The translations under genes and the position numbers were made by a program. Shown here piece after piece: positions 54,295 to 62,592 of a DNA stretch of 64,000 nucleotides (position 1 is its first letter; each line of letters begins with the position of its first letter). The DNA lies in assembly GCA_934309345.1 (NCBI GenBank), contig CAKRDD010000015.1, positions 19,949 through 83,948 on the forward strand, given 5' to 3'. Source of the DNA: an uncultured Mediterraneibacter sp. Lineage in GTDB: Bacteria; Bacillota; Clostridia; Lachnospirales; Lachnospiraceae. The notes below the pieces were generated by a model. The model did no database searches, was not told the origin of the DNA, and saw nothing but the letters and a program-made list of their open reading frames with translations.

Positions 54295-54362
54295 GTGCGC
54301 TGGAAATAAAAAAGTTCTGGCGTGTTTTTTGAATCAGGCTTTTCATATATTTTCTTTGATGG

Positions 54363-54449
54363 TATAATATTCCAAAATGTTGATTATAATACGATTATAA
54401 CAATCTAAAATGTTGATAGACTTACATTTGTGGTTTCTAAAATGTTGAT
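54363..54449 (+). promoter_or_regulatory. Three spaced repeats at the ATPase-gene promoter
   Basis: AAAATGTTGAT occurs at 54374-54384, 54407-54417 and 54439-54449, 33 and 32 bp apart (about three helical turns), mostly preceded by CTA or CCA. A TATAAT (54363-54368) lies just upstream of the first. This could be an operator array for the ATPase gene. Confidence 0.55.
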
Positions 54450-54476
54450 ATACAATTTATTGATTTGAGGTGTCTT

Positions 54477-55784
54477 ATGTTAAAGAGAAAAGCGGCAGAT
54501 GCTATTAAAAACTGGGTTAATTCAAAGGAAAAAAAATGTCTTGTAGTTCAGGGAGCCAGACAAACAGGGAAAACGTATATAATTGAACGATTTGCAGAAG
54601 GGAATTATGAAGAATTTGTGGAAATCAATTTTAAGCAGATGCCTTCGGCGATGGATATTTTTTCCGGTGATCTTACGGTTGATAATATGGTTATGGCTAT
54701 GCGATTCCGATTTCCTGAAAAGAAGATCATTCCGGGGAAAACGATGATTTTTCTGGACGAAATTCAAGAGTGCCAGGAAGCAATCACTTCGCTCAAATTT
54801 TGGGCCTTAGATAACAGATATGATGTAATTGTATCAGGATCACTCCTTGGAATAGACTATAAACGTGCATCTTCTTATCCGGTAGGGTATGTTGATTATT
54901 TGAGAATGTACGGAATTGATTTTGAAGAGTTTCTTTGGGGAATGGGAATTTCTGACGATATGATAAAGAAACTCAGGGATTATTTTGAATCAAAGTCTGT
55001 CATACCAGAAGCAATCAATTCTCAAATGATGAGTTATTATAGACAATATATTGCAATAGGCGGCATGCCGGAAGCGGTGCAGAAATATATAGATACAAAA
55101 GATTTCAGGGAAGTTGACCGGATACAAAGGAATCTTTTACAGGGATATCAGTATGATATTGCACACTATGCAACTGCGGAAGAAAAGGTAAAAGCAGAGA
55201 AATGTTATCTTTCTCTTGCAAAGCAGTTATTGGATAAAGAAAACCATAAATTTCAATATAAAGAAGTTGAGCATGGCGGCAGGGCACAGAAATTTTTCTC
55301 GAGCGTTGAGTGGCTGCTTCGTGCAGATATGGTACACTTATGTAAACGCGTGACCGACATTAGATTTGATTTGGGTGATTATGCAAGAGATGATTTCTTC
55401 AGGGCATATACGACAGATTTATCACTTCTAATGGCAATGAAGGATTTCTCATTAAAGCAGCATATTGTAGAAAATACCTTATCAGGAAATTCAAAAGGAG
55501 GTATCTTCGAATGTGCAATAGCAGATGCTCTTTATAAAAAAGGGTATCAGTTATATTTTTATAAAAACGAAACATCAAAAAAGGAAATCGATGTGATTAT
55601 CCAGCAAGATGGGAAAGTAGTTCCTATAGAAGTTAAGAGTGGAAATACACGAGCCAACTCATTGAAGTCACTTATGAGAAAAAATAAAGATATTTGTTTG
55701 GGGTATAAGTTCGTAGATGGGAATATAGGAGTAAGTGAAGACGGAATAATCACGTTACCATTATATATGATAGTGTTTATTTGA
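54477..55784 (+). CDS. AAA-type ATPase with DUF4143 / nuclease-like C-terminus
   Basis: 435 residues from ATG 54477 (GAGGTG just upstream; the frame opens at TTG 54465). N-terminal P-loop ATPase: Walker A GARQTGKT (26-33), Walker B TMIFLDEIQE (Asp94, Glu95), sensor VIVSGSLLG near 125. The C-terminal part is of DUF4143 type and ends with a PD-(D/E)XK-like pattern (EIDVIIQQDGK then PIEVKSG, about 370-390). Function of this widespread family is unknown; members behave as solitary accessory genes. It lies between two copies of the tRNA-Lys terminator, suggesting insertion as a cassette. Confidence 0.88.
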   Translation: MLKRKAADAIKNWVNSKEKKCLVVQGARQTGKTYIIERFAEGNYEEFVEINFKQMPSAMDIFSGDLTVDNMVMAMRFRFPEKKIIPGKTMIFLDEIQECQEAITSLKFWALDNRYDVIVSGSLLGIDYKRASSYPVGYVDYLRMYGIDFEEFLWGMGISDDMIKKLRDYFESKSVIPEAINSQMMSYYRQYIAIGGMPEAVQKYIDTKDFREVDRIQRNLLQGYQYDIAHYATAEEKVKAEKCYLSLAKQLLDKENHKFQYKEVEHGGRAQKFFSSVEWLLRADMVHLCKRVTDIRFDLGDYARDDFFRAYTTDLSLLMAMKDFSLKQHIVENTLSGNSKGGIFECAIADALYKKGYQLYFYKNETSKKEIDVIIQQDGKVVPIEVKSGNTRANSLKSLMRKNKDICLGYKFVDGNIGVSEDGIITLPLYMIVFI

Positions 55785-55789
55785 AAAAA

Positions 55790-55837
55790 AATCACTGTTT
55801 TTACAGACATAGGAGCTGTGGGGACGGTGATTTTTTT
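55790..55837 (+). terminator. Second copy of the tRNA-Lys terminator (48-bp direct repeat)
   Basis: Sequence identical to 54247-54294, including stem, loop and T7 run. It starts 5 bp after the ATPase stop codon and presumably terminates that gene. Confidence 0.9.
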
Positions 55838-55894
55838 CAATGATTGAGTATAATAAAAGCAAGAACAGAAATGTTCTCGTATATTATCTAATCT

Positions 55895-55974
55895 TAAAAA
55901 TAAAATATCTCCTCAAGGTTTATGGTAAAATAGAGTTGCGAAAAACTATCAACCAATCCACCTAAAGGAGATAT
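55895..55974 (-). terminator. Terminator of the permease operon
   Basis: On the minus strand a 14-position stem with two mismatches (55974-55961 with 55918-55905; ATATCTCCT core) encloses a loop of about 42 nt and is followed by TTTTATTTTTA. Confidence 0.55.
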
Positions 55975-55981
55975 ATCTATC

Positions 55982-57265
55982 TTAGCTCAATTCAGCACGT
56001 TTTCTTTTTTTCATAATGAAATAGATAGGCGCAACAACAACCATTGCTCCAAGTCCTGCAATAAGTTTATACACCTCTGTATGAAATATCAGCCAAATAC
56101 TTGCGAGAATCGCAATCACTGGAAATGTATATCCTAATGGAACCCTATATCCATCTTTCTTTCCATCACTTTTCTTTCGCAGTGCAATAACAGCAAGACA
56201 AGTAGGAATGTACTGGCTAAATCTACTAATCACGCTAATTGCAGCAAGCTCTGTAAAACTTCCAGTTAATGTAAGTAATACAGCTAACATTCCCGTGATA
56301 AATACTGCCACATAAGGAACTTTTCTTCTATTACATTTACTCAATGTCTTCGGAAGAAGACCTCCATCTGCAAGTGCCTGGGCACAACGTGGTGTGTTAA
56401 AAGAACCACAGATATTCAATCCTGCAATAGAAATCAGTGTTCCAAGTGTAACAAGTAACGCTCCCTTGTTTCCAAGAAAAGTCCCCATTGCATCTGCAAC
56501 TGGTGTTGATGTTCCTGAAAGATTTGTTCCCAGGGTTCCAATACAATTAAATTGTATCAGAAAATAAATAACAGAAACAATTGACATGGAAATAATTAGT
56601 GCTTTTGGCACATTTTTCTTTGGATTTTCCATATCTCCTGCAGCCACACCTACATTTTCAAATCCAGTAAATGCATAGAATACTGTAATCACTGCAGCAG
56701 AAATAGAATTCATATTCATTCCATCTTTCAAAAACGGAGTAAAATTACTTCCTTTCAGGAAAAACAGACCTCCTATCACAAATATAACCATCGGTATCAT
56801 TTTAGCAATTGTTGAAATATTGTTTAAATAAGCCATAATATTCACACCGAATAAATTGATTATACTTAATACGGTAATAATTCCAATTGCAATTGCCTTA
56901 TTTACGAACGGATCCGCTGCCGCTGGAAAAATCGCTGAAAGTGCTGTTGTGAATCCAACTGCCATTGTTGCCCATGCGATAATGCCAACAATCCATTTCA
57001 TGACTCCGACTTCGTATCCAAAAAAATCACCAAAAGCTTCTCTTGCATACAGATACGGCCCTCCTGACTGTTCAAACATGCTGCCACATTCTGCAAAACA
57101 CAGTGCTACTGACATTACCAAAATCAGGACAAAAAGATATGCCAGCAAGCTTGATGGTCCCATTAACTGATATGCCGAACCAGGCAGGAGGAATATTCCA
57201 CTTCCTACCACACAATTAATTCCATATAACACAATTGTTTTTAAATTCCATTTCTTTTCATTCAT
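55982..57265 (-). CDS. APC-family amino acid permease
   Basis: 427 residues with 12 transmembrane helices. The helix-1 substrate motif GINCVVGSGIFLLPG (about 15-30) and FAECGSMFEQSGGPYLYARE near 58 are typical of the APC superfamily. The start overlaps the M20 peptidase stop as ATGA, so the two are translationally coupled. As part of the operon it should import the compound processed by the acylase and lyase: an amino acid conjugate or N-acyl amino acid. Confidence 0.9.
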   Translation of the reverse strand: MNEKKWNLKTIVLYGINCVVGSGIFLLPGSAYQLMGPSSLLAYLFVLILVMSVALCFAECGSMFEQSGGPYLYAREAFGDFFGYEVGVMKWIVGIIAWATMAVGFTTALSAIFPAAADPFVNKAIAIGIITVLSIINLFGVNIMAYLNNISTIAKMIPMVIFVIGGLFFLKGSNFTPFLKDGMNMNSISAAVITVFYAFTGFENVGVAAGDMENPKKNVPKALIISMSIVSVIYFLIQFNCIGTLGTNLSGTSTPVADAMGTFLGNKGALLVTLGTLISIAGLNICGSFNTPRCAQALADGGLLPKTLSKCNRRKVPYVAVFITGMLAVLLTLTGSFTELAAISVISRFSQYIPTCLAVIALRKKSDGKKDGYRVPLGYTFPVIAILASIWLIFHTEVYKLIAGLGAMVVVAPIYFIMKKRKRAELS

Positions 57266-58452
57266 AATGTTCCACCTCTTAGCGACTTCATTACATATCC
57301 GGTCAGTACTGCAACTCCTGTCACCAGACTTTTCTCATCAAATATATTCTTACCATTATGTAAGCCCAATTTGCTGTTTACACTTTCATTTGCTGTACCA
57401 AGGAAAAACTGAGCTCCCTTGCTATAATTTAAAAAGACTGAAAAATCGTCAGATCCCATACTTGGCTGCTCAAATTCCAATACATGTCCCTTTCCAAGCA
57501 TTTCATCTGCTACTTGAATTAAATCATTTACAACCTGTGAATCATTTGTAATTGGTGGAAGAGAAGCATCTGCAATCTCCACAGTCCCCTCCGCTCTCAT
57601 AGACTCACAGACCGATTTTGTAATCCGTCTCAAAGCCTCCAGATTGTGTTCTCTCGAGTCCTGATATAAACTTCTCATACTGCCGAGCATTACAACCTCT
57701 CCCGGAATTGAATTGTAGGTTTTTCCAGCATGAATACTTGCTATTGTAACAACTGCCGGATGTACGGCCATGTTTTCTCTTGAAACAATTGTCTGAAGGC
57801 TTGTAATCAAATAAGCACTTACCACAATAGGATCAACGCAGTTATGAGGATATGCCGCGTGACCACATTTTCCTTTCACTGTAATTTTAAAATAATCGTT
57901 TCCAGCTTCCATTGGTCCTTTTTTCAGGCAAATTTTTCCGACCGGCGTTTGTGGATGCGTATGTAAACCTACTACAATATCATTTAATGGTTCTTTTTGC
58001 ATCAATCCCGCCGCAATCATTTCTTTCGCACCTGTCACATTTTCTTCTGCAGGCTGAAAAACAATTCTCACGTTTCCATTTAGTTCATCTTTGTGTTGTT
58101 GGAGAATCTTAGCACTATATAATGCCGTAACGATATGAATATCGTGACCGCAGCTATGACTAACTCCTTCATTTTTGGAACTGAAATCCAATCCTGTTTG
58201 CTCTTGAATCGGCAAAGCATCAATATCGTGGCGAATGCAGATTGTCTTCCCATTCCCTTTTCCTCTAATCAGAGCACTGACTCCCGTCTTCAGATTAAGA
58301 TTTTCTATTTCTACACCAAACTCCTGTAGCCGTTTCCGGATAAATTCTGTTGTATGATATTCCTGATTACTAAGTTCTGGGTTTTCATGCAAATATCTTC
58401 TGTCAGCAATCATCCTTTTTTCCTGTAACATTACTTCATCCATCAGTTTCAT
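57262..58452 (-). CDS. M20-family aminoacylase / amidohydrolase
   Basis: 396 residues. Metal-dependent hydrolase of the hippurate hydrolase/N-acyl-amino-acid deacylase type. The visible motifs are CIRHDIDALPIQEQTGLDF, SHSCGHDIHI near 96-105 (metal-binding Cys and His), PAEENVTGAKEMIAAG near 130 (catalytic Glu) and GLHTHPQTPVG near 160. The dimerisation domain lies at about 175-290. ATG 58452 follows GGAGG. It sits between the PatB-like lyase and the permease, so it may remove an acyl group from a cysteine or other amino acid conjugate before cleavage. Confidence 0.9.
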   Translation of the reverse strand: MKLMDEVMLQEKRMIADRRYLHENPELSNQEYHTTEFIRKRLQEFGVEIENLNLKTGVSALIRGKGNGKTICIRHDIDALPIQEQTGLDFSSKNEGVSHSCGHDIHIVTALYSAKILQQHKDELNGNVRIVFQPAEENVTGAKEMIAAGLMQKEPLNDIVVGLHTHPQTPVGKICLKKGPMEAGNDYFKITVKGKCGHAAYPHNCVDPIVVSAYLITSLQTIVSRENMAVHPAVVTIASIHAGKTYNSIPGEVVMLGSMRSLYQDSREHNLEALRRITKSVCESMRAEGTVEIADASLPPITNDSQVVNDLIQVADEMLGKGHVLEFEQPSMGSDDFSVFLNYSKGAQFFLGTANESVNSKLGLHNGKNIFDEKSLVTGVAVLTGYVMKSLRGGTL

Positions 58453-58485
58453 GCTGTATCCTCCAAACTTTTCTTTGTACTTTTC

Positions 58486-59721
58486 CTATTTTTCATTTTG
58501 GTATTCTCGTATTGCCTGAACCATACGATCAAGTCCCTTCTTAATTGTTTCTCTTGGCATTGCCATATTCAGACGGATAAATCCATTGGCATTTCCTACA
58601 AATAAATCATCTCCGCCTTCCAGTAATACTCCAGCTCGATTTGCAAAAAAATCTGGTAAGTTTTCGATATCTGGAAGACAAACTTTCATATCTACCCAAG
58701 CAAGATAGGTTGCCTCCGGAATCTGATATACAGCTTCTGGAAGGTTCTCCTGAAGATAATCTTTCAAAAACTGAAAATTATCATCAAGATAATCTTTCAA
58801 CTCTTCCAACCATTTTCCGCACTTTTCATAGGCCGCTTTATGAGCCTCAACTGAAAGCGGATTTACAAATCCAACATTTTTATCTTTTTCCTGAAATTTA
58901 TTTCTAAGCTTTTCATCTCGAATAATAATATTTGAAAACATCAAACCAGCCATATTGAATGTTTTACTTGCAGACATACAAGTAATCAATTTTTTATAGT
59001 CCTTCATGATTTTTCCCATTGGAATATGTTTATTATTTTTTCTAATCAAATCACAGTGAATTTCATCCGAAATAATCCATAGATTATATTTTTCAACAAT
59101 TTTCGCTACCTTAGTTAATTCCTGTGCTGTCCACATTCTTCCAGTCGGATTATGAGGATTGCACCAGAGTATAAGCTTCATGTGTGGATCAGACGCTTTT
59201 TTTTCAAAATCGTCAAAATCGATTGTGAATTCTCCTCCATCAATTTTCAGATTTGAACACACCAATTCTACATTGTTATATTCTGCAGTATGTTTGAAAT
59301 ATCCATATGCCGGTGTAACAATCATCATCTTTTCATTTTTACTCAGCAGATCTTCCGTCAATTCATATAGTGCTGGGATGATTCCACTTGAAAAACATAA
59401 CTCTTTTCTTGGAAACTCCCAATCATATTTTTCTCTGCACCATTTTTGTAATACATTATAATAATCCGAATCAAACACCATACTGTATCCAAAAATTCTC
59501 TTATCTATACGCTTTTTCATCGCTTCACAGATTTCCGGTGGTGTTGCAAATTCCATATCAGCGACCCACATACGGACAAATTCTTCGTCTTTATAGGGGA
59601 ATTTTTTTTCTGGTCCTGCATGGAAAATATAGCTGCGAAATCCATCAGTATTCAGTGCATTGGTATGTCGTCTCTCGATGATTTCATCGAAATCATATGA
59701 TCTTTTTAATTCTGTTTTCAT
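58486..59721 (-). CDS. MalY/PatB-type PLP-dependent C-S beta-lyase or aminotransferase
   Basis: 411 residues, fold-type I PLP enzyme. The substrate and PLP motifs are MWVADMEFATPPEI near 50, WCNPHNPTGRMW near 185, SDEIHCDLIRK near 218 and the PLP lysine in SASKTFNMAGL near 252. The MalY/PatB subgroup typically cleaves cystathionine and other cysteine S-conjugates to pyruvate, ammonia and a thiol. First gene of a three-gene operon controlled from the divergent region it shares with an XRE regulator. Confidence 0.9.
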   Translation of the reverse strand: MKTELKRSYDFDEIIERRHTNALNTDGFRSYIFHAGPEKKFPYKDEEFVRMWVADMEFATPPEICEAMKKRIDKRIFGYSMVFDSDYYNVLQKWCREKYDWEFPRKELCFSSGIIPALYELTEDLLSKNEKMMIVTPAYGYFKHTAEYNNVELVCSNLKIDGGEFTIDFDDFEKKASDPHMKLILWCNPHNPTGRMWTAQELTKVAKIVEKYNLWIISDEIHCDLIRKNNKHIPMGKIMKDYKKLITCMSASKTFNMAGLMFSNIIIRDEKLRNKFQEKDKNVGFVNPLSVEAHKAAYEKCGKWLEELKDYLDDNFQFLKDYLQENLPEAVYQIPEATYLAWVDMKVCLPDIENLPDFFANRAGVLLEGGDDLFVGNANGFIRLNMAMPRETIKKGLDRMVQAIREYQNEK

Positions 59722-59806
59722 CCTTTTTTCTCCTTTGTTTTATTGTAATTACACCATAACACCTTAGTTCTCCCTGTTCAAAATCCCGTTTTTCTACTTA
59801 GAAGAA

Positions 59807-59846
59807 ACTTTTTACATGTTTATTCTCTTTAAAATAGACTTTTTAC
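59807..59846. promoter_or_regulatory. Direct repeat in the divergent lyase/XRE region
   Basis: ACTTTTTAC occurs at 59807-59815 and 59838-59846, 31 bp apart (about three helical turns), each followed by a GTTT. These are candidate sites for the XRE regulator. Confidence 0.4.
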
Positions 59847-59935
59847 TGTTTTTATGTAATAATAAAAACAAATATCTCCAGTATTTATTTTTTTTATATG
59901 AATTTCTATTTTAACGAAACCGAGGATTGTAAAAT

Positions 59936-60643
59936 ATGACGAATTTACCTTTAGAAATTGGAAATAAGATTAAATTCTTTAGAAAAAAAAGGGGACTAAC
60001 TCTTGTAGAATTTGCAGATATTCTATGTAAAAGTAAAGCAACCGTTTCCAAATATGAAAACGGTCAGATTACAATTGATATTGTTACACTTTATGAAATT
60101 GCCGAAGCGCTTGGTGTCCATGTAGAACAACTGCTCTACAGTGAACCCGCTCAAGTTCCAAAAAAATCATTGAGTAATGCCCCTGCTTTTTTTAGGGATG
60201 TTTCCCAGTTTTATATTTATTATTATGATGGTCGTGATAATTCTGTCAACCGATGTGTTGTAGATGTCCTGACCCCATCGAATCCAGGAACTTATAAAAT
60301 TATGCTGTATATGAATATTGAAGATTATGTGCATTATCAGAACTGTGAGAACACTTACTTTGGCTACTTGAAACACTATGATGCTATGAGTAATCTTATT
60401 CTTCAAAATCAAGATACTGAAATGGAACAAATCAACATTACTGTACTTGCCTCTTTCCTTGATGCTAAGATAAAATGGGGACTTTTTTATGGGATTTCTT
60501 CCCGACCAATGATGCCGATTGCTACCAAAGTTCTTATTACCAAAGAACCGCAAAATGATACTCCTGAATTCAGAGAGAAACTCCATATTTCAAAACATGA
60601 TATAAAAATGATGAAACTGTATAACATGTTTTCGATTACTTAG
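59936..60643 (+). CDS. XRE-family regulator with C-terminal sensor-like region
   Basis: 235 residues. Helix-turn-helix of the XRE type at about 7-62 (KIKFFRKKRGLTLVEFADIL, SKATVSKYENGQITIDIVTL). The remaining 165 residues form an unrecognised domain that may bind a ligand (YYYDGRDNSVNRCVVDVL onward). Divergent from the lyase-acylase-permease operon, so it is the likely regulator of that operon. Confidence 0.85.
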   Translation: MTNLPLEIGNKIKFFRKKRGLTLVEFADILCKSKATVSKYENGQITIDIVTLYEIAEALGVHVEQLLYSEPAQVPKKSLSNAPAFFRDVSQFYIYYYDGRDNSVNRCVVDVLTPSNPGTYKIMLYMNIEDYVHYQNCENTYFGYLKHYDAMSNLILQNQDTEMEQINITVLASFLDAKIKWGLFYGISSRPMMPIATKVLITKEPQNDTPEFREKLHISKHDIKMMKLYNMFSIT

Positions 60644-60654
60644 CAAACGGGGAC

Positions 60655-60785
60655 TTTTCCCGTCTCCATCCATTTTTTGTTTCAGTCCTTTTGTCCGTGG
60701 AATCAGCATTAATAATGCTACTATATCTATAAGTCCGATCATTACTCCAAGAATCATTTTTCCAGACTGATTGATACTTATTAGA
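60655..60785 (-). pseudogene. Possible C-terminal remnant of a membrane transporter
   Basis: Translation of the minus strand gives, without a start codon, SINQSGKMILGVMIGLIDIV and then a second hydrophobic stretch followed by the basic tail PRTKGLKQKMDG. This resembles the last helix and tail of an MFS- or GPH-type carrier. Stop codons precede it and the frame then runs into the XRE gene, so it cannot be functional. Identity is a guess. Confidence 0.3.
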
Positions 60786-60930
60786 TGAATTTATGGTATA
60801 AAAAGTTTCAAAAAGAGAGAAAAAAGCACCTGTCAAAGAATCTTTGCGGAACTATATATGCAATGTAATGTGATGATTGCTTTACTTTTAACATTATTTT
60901 TGGATAATAATATTAAAGGAGGATTCAAAA

Positions 60931-61164
60931 ATGGTACAATCTATAGATAAAGAAAGAGTGATGGGAACAATAAAGCACGAAAAATCTGTTGTAGATTTTT
61001 TTACAGGTGCTGGAACCGGAATTATTGTATCTTGCTTATTTTCACCGAATTCATCGGTAAGAACTACGGTTATTATTGTTGGAATTATAATGGTATGTAT
61101 TGGATGGTATAAAAAATCAAAGAGTGACAAAAAGGTATTTCAATATATTAAAGAACATGATTAA
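60931..61164 (+). CDS. Small membrane protein of unknown function
   Basis: 77 residues with a textbook AAAGGAGG ribosome binding site. A short polar N-terminus (MVQSIDKERVMGTIKHEKSV) is followed by two hydrophobic segments (about 24-38 and 44-60) and a basic/charged tail. No family recognised. The hairpin downstream suggests a single-gene unit. Confidence 0.6.
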   Translation: MVQSIDKERVMGTIKHEKSVVDFFTGAGTGIIVSCLFSPNSSVRTTVIIVGIIMVCIGWYKKSKSDKKVFQYIKEHD

Positions 61165-61194
61165 ATGAATTTTAGGCAGGAACTTCCAGTCGTT

Positions 61195-61227
61195 GAAGGA
61201 ATCCTCGTCATTGACGGGGATTTCTTC
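61195..61227. terminator. Stem-loop between convergent genes
   Basis: A 15-bp stem allowing two G-U pairs (61195-61209 with 61213-61227) and a 3-nt loop between the small membrane protein and the CDF gene. No U-run, so terminator function is uncertain. Confidence 0.4.
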
Positions 61228-61263
61228 ATGGAAAGGCAAAGCTCGTTCTCTAAAGCGTGTTAT

Positions 61264-62184
61264 TTATAATTTTGCAGGATTTACATGAACCATGATATGC
61301 TTTACTTTAGGAAAAGTCTTTTCGATATCGTTATGCACTTTTTCGGCTACATCATGTGCATCCTGAAGCGTGATGGATCCGTCCAGAGCTATTTCAACAT
61401 CAACATAGATTTTATTTCCAAAAATTCGAGTTCGAAGAACATCAATATTATGAACATTTGGATTGCGCATTACGCAGTTGCGAAGTTGAGTCTCCATTTC
61501 TTCGTCACAGGAGTGGTCAACCATTTTGTCGATTGCATCTTTGAAAATATCGGAAGCAGCCTTTACGATAAATACAAAAATCACTAAGCTGGCAATGGAG
61601 TCCATGATTGGAAATCCGAGTCTTGAACCGGCAATTCCGACCAATGCGCCGATGGAAGAAAATGCATCGGAACGATGGTGCCAGGCATCTGCCATCAGTG
61701 CACTGGAATCGATTCTTTTGGCATGGTATCTGGTGTACCAGTACATTGCTTCTTTACTTACAATTGAAATTATAGCGGCAACCAGTGCTAAGATACCAGG
61801 TGTTTGTATGTTGTCAGAATTTCCCTGTAATATCGTTTTGAATGCTTCAATTCCGATTCCAAGACCTGTGATGAGAAGAACAATCGCAAGGACGATTGCA
61901 GCTACACACTCTAGGCGTTCATGTCCATAAGGATGTTCTTTGTCCGGTTTTTTTGATGCGAGTCTGATTCCGATAATAACTACAAATGTACTGAATACAT
62001 CTGATGCGGAATGAATAGCATCACTGATCATCGCATTGGAATGTGCAACAATTCCGGCAAAAAGTTTGAGCAGAGATAGTGCAACGTTCCCAATAATTGT
62101 AATAGTAGAGACTTTATTGGCTACTTTTTGGAAATCTTCTTCGTTTGCGACGGGATTTCCGGTTTTCATTGTGCTGTTTTCCAT
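61264..62184 (-). CDS. Cation diffusion facilitator, probable Co2+/Ni2+ exporter
   Basis: 306 residues from ATG 62184 (GGAGG 7 bp upstream; the frame opens earlier at 62199 without a site). Six helices with the CDF metal-binding motifs HSASD (helix 2) and HHRSD (helix 5), YGHERLE in the helix 2-3 loop, and a cytoplasmic domain (about 220-306). The family exports divalent cations by proton exchange. The upstream leader is a NiCo riboswitch, which points to cobalt and nickel as the metals. Confidence 0.92.
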   Translation of the reverse strand: MENSTMKTGNPVANEEDFQKVANKVSTITIIGNVALSLLKLFAGIVAHSNAMISDAIHSASDVFSTFVVIIGIRLASKKPDKEHPYGHERLECVAAIVLAIVLLITGLGIGIEAFKTILQGNSDNIQTPGILALVAAIISIVSKEAMYWYTRYHAKRIDSSALMADAWHHRSDAFSSIGALVGIAGSRLGFPIMDSIASLVIFVFIVKAASDIFKDAIDKMVDHSCDEEMETQLRNCVMRNPNVHNIDVLRTRIFGNKIYVDVEIALDGSITLQDAHDVAEKVHNDIEKTFPKVKHIMVHVNPAKL

Positions 62185-62267
62185 ATGTGTTACCTCCAAT
62201 TTAATAAAACAATTAAAAGATAGCTCTATGGCACTAAATATATGTGGGGAAATGAAAGAATTGTTTT

Positions 62268-62318
62268 AAAATAAAAAACACCCACGAATCAGTATTAGCA
62301 ACTACTGTCCCGCGGATG
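62268..62318 (-). terminator. Leader terminator of the CDF gene
   Basis: On the minus strand a stem (CATCCGCG with CGTGGGTG, then CAGTA with TACTG) is followed by TTTTTTATTTT. It ends about 85 nt before the CDF start codon and shares bases with the 3' side of the riboswitch P1 helix, so metal binding should prevent its formation. Confidence 0.85.
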
Positions 62319-62384
62319 AAAGATTCCACTGTCGCATCTGCGACCCGACTCCATGATAAGATATCACGGTCTGCTCAGTTTGTA
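62299..62384 (-). promoter_or_regulatory. NiCo riboswitch (czcD motif)
   Basis: On the minus strand the leader has the conserved series ACTGAGCAG, a hairpin TGATATCTTATCA, GGAGTCGGG, a hairpin GTCGCAGATGCGAC, CAGTGG, a fourth arm and CGCGGGACAGT. This follows the NiCo aptamer as I remember it: a four-way junction with CUGAGCAG at the 5' side, CGGG in the middle and GGGACAGU at the 3' side. Position before a CDF exporter fits its known role as an ON switch for cobalt and nickel efflux. Confidence 0.85.
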
Positions 62385-62419
62385 CTGTAGATTTATATGC
62401 AGTGCAAAGAGTTATAGTA

Positions 62420-62449
62420 GATATAGCATAAAAAAGTTGAGTTTGTCAA
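62420..62449 (-). promoter_or_regulatory. Promoter of the NiCo leader
   Basis: On the minus strand TTGACA (62449-62444), 18-bp spacer, TATATC (62425-62420), about 35 bp before the aptamer. Confidence 0.55.
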
Positions 62450-62592
62450 GAAAAACCAATCGGTTTTTGATTACAAATCTTAGGAATCTTAGGAAGGGGT
62501 AAGGCTGTGCAACGAAATAAGTTGCTTGCGGTCTTCTTATGTGAGTGATAAGATAAAAATACTTGTAAGATGAAGAGAGTGAGGTAGAAATT

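Noticed and set aside
54374..54449. CRISPR array
   Set aside because: The three 11-bp repeats are too short and lie in a promoter region with no cas genes; they fit an operator array better.
60636..60836. 66-codon minus-strand frame as a small gene
   Set aside because: No ribosome binding site and an implausible polar, Ser/Asn-rich product; a different frame of the same stretch shows the transporter-like remnant.
62268..62384. T-box leader before the CDF gene
   Set aside because: A terminator and a GTGG...CCGCGGGAC stretch superficially suggest a T-box, but the AGGGTGGNACCGCG signature is absent, and the element fits the NiCo aptamer arm by arm.
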